Below, piece by piece: positions 1 through 6,036 of a stretch of 9,283 nucleotides of DNA. The DNA is taken from NCBI GenBank assembly GCA_903885855.1, contig CAISKG010000374.1:1-9283 (forward strand), given 5' to 3'. The translations under genes were made by a program, and so were the position numbers. Each line of letters starts with the position of its first letter. Positions within the stretch are counted from its first letter, which is position 1. The notes beneath the pieces are model-generated. The model did no database searches, was not told the origin of the DNA, and saw only the letters and a program-made list of their open reading frames with translations. The stretch is from an uncultured Planctomycetaceae bacterium. Its GTDB lineage: Bacteria; Planctomycetota; Planctomycetia; Pirellulales; UBA1268.

Positions 1-1
1 C

Positions 2-286
2 GCGCCCCTCGCCTGGCTCGACATCGACCTCCCCGAGGCCACGCTCCGCGAGCGGGTGGAGCGGCGTGCGCGCCAGGGCGGCGATCCCTCCGACGCCACC
101 GTCGAGATCCTGCGGGCGCAGCTGGCCGCGCGCGAGCCGCTCGGGGCCTCGGAGGTGGCGCCGGGCGGCCCGCGGCCGGTGCTCGGCGCGAGGCTCGGGG
201 CGACGGAGCTGGCCGAGCCGGAGAGGACGCTCGGAGGGATGGTCGCGCGGCTCCGGGCGGCCACCCGCGGGGAGAGGGAACCATGA
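2..286 (+). CDS. C-terminal fragment of P-loop kinase-like protein (AAA/COG0645 type)
   Basis: This is the last 94 residues of a protein whose start lies left of the window. The visible part has the pattern of the C-terminal end of small P-loop kinases: a hydrophobic strand ending in acidic residues (APLAWLDIDLPEATLRERV), an Arg-rich helix (RVERRARQGGDPSDAT), then the SDAT..IL.AQL...EPL stretch. That last stretch is characteristic of the kinase half of proteins annotated as bifunctional aminoglycoside phosphotransferase/ATP-binding protein. The P-loop and any N-terminal phosphotransferase-like domain lie outside the window, so the fusion is inferred. In the wider family these proteins have no proven antibiotic-resistance role and often sit in hypoxia-response clusters. 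The stop overlaps the next gene's ATG (ATGA), so the two are probably co-transcribed and translationally coupled. The substrate is unknown. Confidence 0.72.
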   Translation, partial: APLAWLDIDLPEATLRERVERRARQGGDPSDATVEILRAQLAAREPLGASEVAPGGPRPVLGARLGATELAEPERTLGGMVARLRAATRGEREP

Positions 287-1581
287 GCGGGGCACCGGCG
301 GCCTGGCGGGCGCGGGCGGCTTCGGCCGACGCCGTGGTGGCGCGGATCGAGAGCGGCATGAACGTCTTCGTGCAGGGGGCGGCGGCGACGCCGTCGACGC
401 TCCTGGAGGCGCTCTGCCGGCGCGGCGATCTGCGCGACGTGCGCCTCTGGCACCTCCACCTCGAGGGGCCCGTGCCCTTCGCCGCCGACGGCTGCGGCGG
501 ACGGTTCCGCTCGGTGTCGCTCTTCACCGGCGCGTCGCTCCGCGCCGGCGTGGCGGCCGGGCACGCCGACTTCGTGCCGATCTTCCTCTCCGACATCCCG
601 GCGCTCTTCGCCTCCGGGCAGGTACGGCTCGACGCGGCGCTCGTCCAGCTTTCGCCCCCGGACCGCCACGGCCAGTGCACGCTGGGCACCTCGGTCGACG
701 CCACGCGCGCCGCGGTGGACTGCGGGGCGCTGGTGCTGGCCGAGATCAACGACCGCTGCCCGCGCACCCACGGCCATTCCGGCCTGCCCCTGGAGGCGGT
801 GGCGGCGTTCTGCACCAGCGACCGTCCCCTCCACGAACGCGAGCCGCCGGAAGACTCCGCCGTCGCCGACGCGATCGGGGAGCGCGTGGCGGGGCTGGTG
901 GAGGACCGGGCCTGCCTGCAGCTCGGCATCGGCGCGATCCCCGACGCCGTCCTGCGGCGGCTCGGCGACCGGCGGGATCTCGGCATCCACACCGAGATGT
1001 TCTCCGACGACGTCGTGGCGCTCGTGGAATCGGGGGTGATCACCAACCGCTGCAAGGCCATCCATCCGGGGCGCTCGGTGACGAGCTTCGTGGCCGGGTC
1101 GCGCCGCCTCTTCGACTTCGTCGACGATAACGCCCTGGTCGAGTTCCATCCCTGCGATCGCACCAACGACACCCTGGCCATCCGCAAGATCGAGCGGATG
1201 ACCGCCATCAACTCGGCCCTCCAGGTCGATCTCACCGGGCAGGTGTGCGCCGACTCCATCGGGCACCGGATCTGGAGCGGGATCGGCGGGCAGATGGACT
1301 TCATGCGCGGGGCCGCGATGAGCCGCGGCGGCAAGCCGATCATCGCCCTGCCCTCCACCGCCGCCGGCGGCACGGTGTCGCGGATCGTGCCCGAGATCGC
1401 CCCCGGGGGCGGCGTGGTGACGACGCGCGGCCACGTCCACTGGGTCGTCACCGAGCACGGCGCCGTCAATCTCCACGGCCGCACGCTCGCCGAGCGTGGG
1501 CGGCTGCTCCTCTCGATCGCCCACCCCGCGTTCCGCGACGGGCTCGCCGCGGCGCTGCGGGGCCTCAACCGCCACGCCTGA
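283..1581 (+). CDS. Acetyl-CoA hydrolase / CoA-transferase family protein
   Basis: This is a complete 432-residue protein, the usual length for the Cat1 / 4-hydroxybutyrate CoA-transferase family. These cytoplasmic enzymes move CoA between carboxylic acids, often with acetate as one partner, or hydrolyse acyl-CoA. Visible motifs are GIGAIP at residues 215-220, HTEMFSD with the expected catalytic glutamate at residue 238, GIGGQMDF at 333-340, a following GGKPIIALPSTA stretch, and a C-terminal AHPAFRDGL. The glutamate would form the glutamyl-CoA intermediate of the ping-pong transferase mechanism. The ATG at 283 is preceded by a purine-rich GGAGAGG about 5 bases upstream and overlaps the previous stop, which fixes the start. 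Substrate cannot be read from sequence: acetyl-, succinyl-, butyryl- and 4-hydroxybutyryl-CoA are all possible. Next to a fermentation-type hydrogenase, acetate release is the simplest guess. Confidence 0.9.
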   Translation: MSGAPAAWRARAASADAVVARIESGMNVFVQGAAATPSTLLEALCRRGDLRDVRLWHLHLEGPVPFAADGCGGRFRSVSLFTGASLRAGVAAGHADFVPIFLSDIPALFASGQVRLDAALVQLSPPDRHGQCTLGTSVDATRAAVDCGALVLAEINDRCPRTHGHSGLPLEAVAAFCTSDRPLHEREPPEDSAVADAIGERVAGLVEDRACLQLGIGAIPDAVLRRLGDRRDLGIHTEMFSDDVVALVESGVITNRCKAIHPGRSVTSFVAGSRRLFDFVDDNALVEFHPCDRTNDTLAIRKIERMTAINSALQVDLTGQVCADSIGHRIWSGIGGQMDFMRGAAMSRGGKPIIALPSTAAGGTVSRIVPEIAPGGGVVTTRGHVHWVVTEHGAVNLHGRTLAERGRLLLSIAHPAFRDGLAAALRGLNRHA

Positions 1582-1595
1582 TCCGCCGGCCCTCC

Positions 1596-1614
1596 CCGGG
1601 GGTAGACTGCCCGG
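1596..1614 (+). promoter_or_regulatory. Candidate hydrogenase-operon promoter inside an inverted repeat
   Basis: The 65-base gap between the CoA-transferase gene and hydB contains TAGACT at 1603-1608, the only TA-rich hexamer there, and it resembles a bacterial -10 element. It lies in the 9-base spacer of a perfect 5-base inverted repeat, CCGGG (1596-1600) and CCCGG (1610-1614). No convincing -35 is seen. If it is a promoter, the leader to the GTG at 1647 would be about 30 bases, and the hydrogenase genes could be expressed separately from the upstream pair. No FNR-like TTGAT-N4-ATCAA box is present. The two later gaps have the same arrangement. Confidence 0.4.
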
Positions 1615-1646
1615 CGACCGGCCCCGCCCCGTCGAGACTCCCGCCC

Positions 1647-2882
1647 GTGGGCCCGCCAACCGACACCGCCGCGCCGCTCGAACTCGGCCCCGCGGGGCTC
1701 GACCGGCTCGTGTGCATCCTCGCCGAGACCCACCGGGTGATCGGGCCGACGGTCGCCGACGGGGCGGTGGTGCTGCGTGAGATCGCGTCGGCGGCCGAAT
1801 TGCCCGTCGGCTGGATCGACGAGCAGGAAGGGGGCCGCTACCGGCTCCACGCCGACGCCTCGGCGGGCCCCTTCGATCACGTGGTGGGCCCCTTCTCGCT
1901 CAAGAACTTCCTCTTTCCGCCCCGCGAGACCGTGGCGCTGCTCGAGCGCGGTGCCGAGGGCTGGCGCTCGCGCCCGCCCGAGGGAGCGCCGCGGGCGCTG
2001 GCCGTCGTCGGGGTGCGCGGGTGCGACCTGGCGGCGCTGGCGATCCAGGACCGGGTGTTCCTCGGCTCGGGGCACGTCGATCCTGCCTATCAGGCCCGGC
2101 GCCGCGATCTCATCCTCGTCGCGGTCGACTGCCGCCGCGCGGCCCCCACCTGCTTCTGCCACTCCACGGGCAGCGGACCGGCCGCCTGCGACGCCGGGGC
2201 CGGCCGCGTCGCCGACCTGACGCTCGTGGATCTGGGGCCGGGACCGGCCGGCTCGGCCGCGGAGGATCTGGGCATCGAGCCCTCGGCCGCGCGGCGCTTC
2301 GCCTGCCGCGCGGGCACGCTCCGCGGCGCCGCGATCCTCGGGCGACTCCGGGCCGAGGGGCTGGCCGGGAGCCTCGCCCCCGCCGACTCGGAACTCTCCG
2401 CGGCGGTGCCCCGGGCCACGGCCGCCCGCCTCGCCGCGCGCGGCCCCGGGGAGCGGCACCTCGACACCGAGGGGCTGCGCGACCTGCTCTTCGATCGCCT
2501 CGACCACCCGCGCTGGGACGACGTGGCCGCGCGCTGCCTGGCGTGCACGAACTGCACGCTCGTCTGCCCGACCTGCTTCTGCGCGAGCGTGACCGAGATC
2601 CCCGCGCTCGACGCCGAGCGCGTCGAGCGCGAGCGGCGCTGGGAGAGCTGCTTCTCCCTCGACCACTCGCGCATGCACGGCCGCGCCGTGCGCCATTCCA
2701 CCGCCGCCCGCTACCGGCAGTGGCTGACGCACAAGCTGGCCGGCTGGATCGACCAGTTCGGCGTGTCGGGCTGCACCGGCTGCGGCCGTTGCATCACGTG
2801 GTGCCCGGTGGGGATCGATCTCACCGCGGAGGTGGCGGCCCTGCGCGCCCCGCCGCCGGCCTCCGAAGGGGGACGGGCATGA
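1647..2882 (+). CDS. hydB: Group 3b [NiFe]-hydrogenase beta (Fe-S) subunit
   Basis: A 411-residue electron-transfer subunit of a soluble NAD(P)-linked hydrogenase that passes electrons between the small and flavin subunits. It has the family's N-terminal region with VGVRGCDLAAL (Cys126) and CFCHSTGSGP (Cys169, Cys171). Two C-terminal cluster motifs follow: a six-cysteine CLACTNCTLVCPTCFC at residues 297-312 and CTGCGRCITWCP with Cys376, 379, 382 and 386. These indicate two [4Fe-4S] clusters, possibly with an extra site. The same fold occurs in sulfite reductase subunit AsrA, but the three following hydrogenase genes settle the assignment. GTG 1647 is chosen because the family-like N-terminus (LELGPAGLDRLVCILAETHR) begins just after it and no in-frame ATG, GTG or TTG lies upstream in the gap. 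It has no good Shine-Dalgarno sequence; in-frame GTGs at 1710 and 1737 are less likely starts. The stop overlaps hydG (ATGA). Confidence 0.9.
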   Translation: MGPPTDTAAPLELGPAGLDRLVCILAETHRVIGPTVADGAVVLREIASAAELPVGWIDEQEGGRYRLHADASAGPFDHVVGPFSLKNFLFPPRETVALLERGAEGWRSRPPEGAPRALAVVGVRGCDLAALAIQDRVFLGSGHVDPAYQARRRDLILVAVDCRRAAPTCFCHSTGSGPAACDAGAGRVADLTLVDLGPGPAGSAAEDLGIEPSAARRFACRAGTLRGAAILGRLRAEGLAGSLAPADSELSAAVPRATAARLAARGPGERHLDTEGLRDLLFDRLDHPRWDDVAARCLACTNCTLVCPTCFCASVTEIPALDAERVERERRWESCFSLDHSRMHGRAVRHSTAARYRQWLTHKLAGWIDQFGVSGCTGCGRCITWCPVGIDLTAEVAALRAPPPASEGGRA

Positions 2883-3751
2883 CGCCGCCTCCCGCCGGCC
2901 GGGCAGCGCTGCCGGGGAGCCTGGCGGCCGATCCGTGGCGCTCGCACGCCGCGCGGATCGTCGCCATCCGCGACGAGGCGCCGGGCGTGCGCGGCTACGA
3001 CCTCGAGCTGTGCGATTCCGCGGTCCGCGAGGCCTACCGCTTCCGGCCGGGGCAGTTCAACATGCTCCTCCTCCCCGGCATCGGGGAGGCGGCGATCTCG
3101 ATCGCGTCCGATCCGGACGCGCCGCACCGGCTCACCCACACCGTCCGCGCCGTGGGCAACGTCACCGACGCGCTCGCGCGACGCTGCGAGGGCGACGAGA
3201 TCCTCCTCCGGGGGCCGTTCGGCACCCCCTGGCCGCTCGGGGCGCTCGAGGGGGGGGATGTGATCGTCGTCGCCGGGGGGCTGGGCCTGGCATCGCAGCG
3301 CGCGGCGATCCTGACCCTGGCGCGGCAACGCAACGCCTACCGGCGCGTGGTGGTGCTCGCGGGAGCCAAGGCCCCCGCGGGGCTGCTCTACGCCGGCGAG
3401 GATGCCGCGTGGCGCGCCGCCGGCATCGAGGTCGAGCGGGTGGTGGAGTCGGCCGACGCCGGCTGGCGGGGGGCGGTGGGCCTGGTCACCGACCTCGTCG
3501 CCAGGTTGGGCGACGGACGGCGCGCCGGCGTGCTCTGCTGCGGTCCCGACGGCATGATGCGGGCGGTGGCGGCGGCCGCCGCCGGCGTGGGGATCGGCCC
3601 GGAGCGGGTGTGGGTGTCGATGGAGCGGCCGATGAGCTGCGCGGTGGGGCAGTGCGGGCTGTGCCAGTTCGGGCCCTTCTTCGTCTGCCTCGACGGGCCG
3701 GTGTTCCGCTACGACCGGGTGGCGCGGCTCTTGGAGATTCCCGGACTGTGA
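2879..3751 (+). CDS. hydG: Group 3b [NiFe]-hydrogenase gamma (FAD/NAD(P)-binding) subunit
   Basis: A 290-residue ferredoxin-reductase-type diaphorase subunit that exchanges electrons with NAD(P)H. Domains in order: an FAD-binding barrel with RPGQF at residues 56-60 and ISIAS at 73-77; a nucleotide-binding Rossmann part with VVAGGLGLAS at about 130-139 and CCGPDGMM at 220-227; and a C-terminal [2Fe-2S] motif with Cys254, 259, 262 and 270 (CAVGQCGLCQFGPFFVC). The end, LDGPVFRYD, is typical of the HydG/AsrB/PyrK group. The glycine-rich loop has Ser139 where relatives usually have Pro (GG.G.AP). The ATG is preceded by AGGGGGA at 2867-2873, 5 bases upstream, and overlaps the hydB stop. AsrB and dihydroorotate dehydrogenase PyrK are similar, but the context makes hydrogenase gamma the clear choice. 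Confidence 0.92.
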   Translation: MTPPPAGRAALPGSLAADPWRSHAARIVAIRDEAPGVRGYDLELCDSAVREAYRFRPGQFNMLLLPGIGEAAISIASDPDAPHRLTHTVRAVGNVTDALARRCEGDEILLRGPFGTPWPLGALEGGDVIVVAGGLGLASQRAAILTLARQRNAYRRVVVLAGAKAPAGLLYAGEDAAWRAAGIEVERVVESADAGWRGAVGLVTDLVARLGDGRRAGVLCCGPDGMMRAVAAAAAGVGIGPERVWVSMERPMSCAVGQCGLCQFGPFFVCLDGPVFRYDRVARLLEIPGL

Positions 3752-4584
3752 GCACGCTGCCGGACGGCGACCACGGGGCGGGACCGGTGCCGGCACGGCG
3801 CCTGCGCGTGGCGGTGTGGAAGTTCGCCTCCTGCGACGGCTGCCAGTTGCAGCTGCTCGACGCGGTCGGGCGCTGGCCGGCGCTGCTGGGCAGGATCGAG
3901 TTCGTGCAGTTTCTCGAGGCCTCGAGCCGCGTCGAGCCCGGCCCCTACGACGTCGGCATCGTGGAGGGCTCGGTGTCGACGCCGCAGGACGTCGTCCGGA
4001 TCCGCGAGGTGCGCCGGCAGTGCCGCTTCCTCCTCACGATCGGCGCCTGCGCGACCTCCGGCGGCATCCAGGCCCTGCGCAACTGGGGCCGCGTCGAGGA
4101 CTTCGTCGCTGCCGTGTACGCCTCCCCCGACACCATCGAGGCGCTCGCCACGAGCACCGGCATCGCCGAGCACGTGCCGGTGGATTTCGAGCTGCGCGGC
4201 TGCCCCGTCGACACGGCGCAACTGGCCGACGTGCTCGTCGCCCTGGCGACGGGGCGCACGCCGCGCGTGCCCTCCACGAGCGTGTGCGCCGAGTGCAAGG
4301 CGGCGGGCGTCGTCTGCGTGGCCGTCACGCGCGGCATCCCCTGCCTCGGCCCGGTGACGCAGGCCGGCTGCGGCGCGCTGTGCCCGGCGCACGGCCGCGA
4401 GTGCTTCGGCTGCTTCGGCCCCGCCGAGGCGACGAATCTCCCCGCGCTGTCGGCGCACTACGAGGCCACGGGCACGCCGCGCGGCCGGCTCTTGCCGCTC
4501 GTGCGCGGGATCTGCGGCTGGGCCCCCGCCTTCCGGGCCGAGGCGGAGCGCCTCGCGGACGCGCCCGGGGAGCCCGCGCCATGA
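3748..4584 (+). CDS. hydD: Group 3b [NiFe]-hydrogenase small (delta) subunit
   Basis: A 278-residue electron-relay subunit that docks on the catalytic subunit and carries three [4Fe-4S] clusters. Ligands for the proximal cluster are CDGC (Cys29, Cys32), GACATSGG (Cys101) and RGCPVD (Cys152). Eight further cysteines at 180, 183, 190, 199, 208, 212, 219 and 222 supply the other two clusters, within the family motifs CAECK, PCLGPVTQAGCGALCP and CFGCFGP. All twelve expected ligands are present. There is no twin-arginine signal, so it is cytoplasmic, as expected for group 3. The GTG at 3748 is chosen for its GTGA overlap with the hydG stop. An alternative in-frame GTG at 3787 would place CDGC at residues 16-19, closer to the short N-terminus usual in relatives. 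The stop overlaps the hydA ATG. Confidence 0.93.
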   Translation: MSTLPDGDHGAGPVPARRLRVAVWKFASCDGCQLQLLDAVGRWPALLGRIEFVQFLEASSRVEPGPYDVGIVEGSVSTPQDVVRIREVRRQCRFLLTIGACATSGGIQALRNWGRVEDFVAAVYASPDTIEALATSTGIAEHVPVDFELRGCPVDTAQLADVLVALATGRTPRVPSTSVCAECKAAGVVCVAVTRGIPCLGPVTQAGCGALCPAHGRECFGCFGPAEATNLPALSAHYEATGTPRGRLLPLVRGICGWAPAFRAEAERLADAPGEPAP

Positions 4585-5903
4585 GCGACGACGGCGCGGG
4601 CTCCGTGCGGGGAATCCGCACGATCGCGGTGGGGGCGCTCTCGCGCGTCGAGGGGGAGGGGGCGCTCCGCGTCCGGGTCGTCGACGGGCGGGCCGAGATC
4701 GTGGAGTTCAACATCTACGAGCCGCCGCGGTTCTTCGAGAAGTTCCTCGTCGGCCGGCCGCTCGCGGAGGTGCCCGACCTCGTGGCGCGGATCTGCGGCA
4801 TCTGTCCGGTGGCCTATCAGCTCACCGCCTGCCGGGCGCTCGAGAAAGCGCTCGTCGTCGAGCCCGACCCGGCCGTGGCGCCGCTGCGGCGGCTGCTGTA
4901 CTGCGGGGAATGGATCCAGAGCCACGCCCTCCACGTCCACCTCCTCCATCTTCCCGACTTCCTCGGCTACGAGAGCGGCTTCGCCATGGCGGCCGATCAT
5001 CCCGCGCTCGTGGAGGCGGGATTCCGCATGAAGGCGCTGGGCAACCGGGTGATGGAGGTCGTCGGGGGCCGTGCCGTCCACCCGGTGAACGTGGCGGTGG
5101 GGGGATTCCACCGCTGGCCCGAGGCCGCGGCCGTGCGCGGCCTCGTCCCCGATCTCGAACGGGGCCTCGGCGACGCGCTCGAGCTGGTGTCGCGCGTCGC
5201 CGATCTCCCCTTCCCCACGCTCGCCCCGGAGGCCGAGGAGGTGGCGCTCGCGCATCCCGACGAGTATCCGATCCTGGAGGGGCGGATCGCCTCGAGCGCC
5301 GGCCTCGTCGCCGACGTCGACGATTTCCGCGCACACTTCGCCGAGCGGCAGGTTCCCTGGAGCACCGCGCTGCACTGCCTGCGCGAGCCGGGCGGCACGC
5401 CGTACCGCGTGGGGGCGCTTGCGCGCGTGAACCTGTGCCGCGACCGGCTCCCGCCGCGCGCGGCGCGAGCCGCGGCCGCCGCCGGTCTCGGCCGCCCCGA
5501 GCGCAACCCCTTCCGGTCGATCGTGGCCCGCGCGGTGGAGATCGCCGCCGCCTGCGAGGAGGGGATGGCGCTGGCGGCCGCCTGGGACCGCGGGACGCGC
5601 GGGCCGTGCGCGGCGTTGCCGGCGCGGGCGGGTGCCGGAGCGCACGCCACCGAGGCCCCGCGCGGGCTCCTCTGGCACCGCTACGCCTTCGACGCCGCCG
5701 GCCGGATCGAGGCGGCCGCGATCGTGCCACCGACCTCGCAGAACCAGGCCCGGATCGAGGCCGATCTCCGGGCGGGCCTCCCCGAGGCGCTCGCCATGGA
5801 TGACGCCGGCGCGACGCTGCGCTGCGAGCAGCTGGTGCGCAGCTACGATCCCTGCATCAGCTGCGCCACCCACTTCCTCACGGTGCGCATCGACCGCCCG
5901 TGA
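4581..5903 (+). CDS. hydA: Group 3b [NiFe]-hydrogenase large (alpha, catalytic) subunit
   Basis: The 440-residue catalytic subunit that holds the NiFe(CN)2CO centre and interconverts H2 with protons and electrons. The Ni ligands are in RICGIC (Cys72, Cys75) near the N-terminus and DPCISC (Cys425, Cys428) near the C-terminus. Other family features are SRVEGEG at 21-27 and TEAPRGLLWH at 357-366 followed by PPTSQNQARIE. After His431 of DPCISCATH there is a nine-residue tail, FLTVRIDRP, which a maturation endopeptidase would be expected to remove. No protease or hyp maturation gene is in the window. GGGGAG at 4567-4572, 8 bases before the ATG, and the ATGA overlap support this start. A low-complexity stretch (PPRAARAAAAAGLG, about 291-304) may be a surface loop. 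Some group 3b enzymes also reduce sulfur; sequence alone cannot show that here. Confidence 0.95.
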   Translation: MSDDGAGSVRGIRTIAVGALSRVEGEGALRVRVVDGRAEIVEFNIYEPPRFFEKFLVGRPLAEVPDLVARICGICPVAYQLTACRALEKALVVEPDPAVAPLRRLLYCGEWIQSHALHVHLLHLPDFLGYESGFAMAADHPALVEAGFRMKALGNRVMEVVGGRAVHPVNVAVGGFHRWPEAAAVRGLVPDLERGLGDALELVSRVADLPFPTLAPEAEEVALAHPDEYPILEGRIASSAGLVADVDDFRAHFAERQVPWSTALHCLREPGGTPYRVGALARVNLCRDRLPPRAARAAAAAGLGRPERNPFRSIVARAVEIAAACEEGMALAAAWDRGTRGPCAALPARAGAGAHATEAPRGLLWHRYAFDAAGRIEAAAIVPPTSQNQARIEADLRAGLPEALAMDDAGATLRCEQLVRSYDPCISCATHFLTVRIDRP

Positions 5904-5905
5904 CA

Positions 5906-5921
5906 CCGGGCCGCCCCCCGG
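5906..5921 (+). terminator. Weak GC hairpin after hydA
   Basis: CCGGG (5906-5910) can pair with CCCGG (5917-5921) across a 6-base loop, starting two bases after the hydA stop. No run of T follows, so it is not a canonical intrinsic terminator. Short GC stems like this are common by chance in DNA of this composition. It is recorded because it is the only candidate for the end of the hydrogenase transcript. Confidence 0.2.
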
Positions 5922-5923
5922 CC

Positions 5924-5960
5924 GTGACGCGGGCCGCCATCGCCTGCTAGGTTTGAGGCG
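5924..5960 (+). promoter_or_regulatory. Candidate promoter of the cytochrome gene inside an inverted repeat
   Basis: TAGGTT at 5948-5953 resembles a -10 element, and GTGACG at 5924-5929, 18 bases upstream, is an acceptable -35-like hexamer. The -10 sits in the 10-base spacer of a perfect inverted repeat, CGCCT (5941-5945) and AGGCG (5956-5960). The leader to the ATG at 6037 would be roughly 75-80 bases. The same architecture is present upstream of hydB and of the TPR gene. Confidence 0.45.
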
Positions 5961-6026
5961 CCGCGGGACCGGCGCGTGTCGCCCGACACCGCCCGCGGCG
6001 TCGCGACGAGGACCGGGCTGCAAAGC

Positions 6027-6030
6027 GAGG
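6027..6030 (+). promoter_or_regulatory. Shine-Dalgarno site fixing the cytochrome start
   Basis: GAGG lies 6 bases before ATG 6037. The reading frame is open far upstream, so this site together with the signal peptide that begins right after it decides the start. Confidence 0.6.
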
Positions 6031-6036
6031 TGGCCG

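Noticed and set aside
2..286. Antibiotic-resistance gene, given the aminoglycoside-phosphotransferase name of the family
   Set aside because: Only the kinase-like C-terminus is visible, and the family name reflects fold similarity rather than demonstrated drug modification.
66..1130. A 354-codon + strand open frame overlapping the CoA-transferase gene
   Set aside because: It is an Arg/Gly/Pro-rich out-of-frame reading of the true gene, whose frame contains the catalytic HTEM motif and a ribosome binding site.
1245..1646. Extension of hydB upstream into the CoA-transferase gene
   Set aside because: The frame is open, but the added residues are Arg-rich shadow sequence of the CoA-transferase. 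Family-like sequence begins only after 1647.
1647..3751. hydB and hydG as anaerobic sulfite reductase subunits AsrA and AsrB
   Set aside because: The folds are related, but the next two genes are unmistakable [NiFe]-hydrogenase small and large subunits rather than a sirohaem AsrC subunit.
2711..3796. A 361-codon open frame on the - strand opposite hydB and hydG
   Set aside because: It is His/Arg/Pro-rich with no family motif, and both + strand genes there have complete cofactor motifs.
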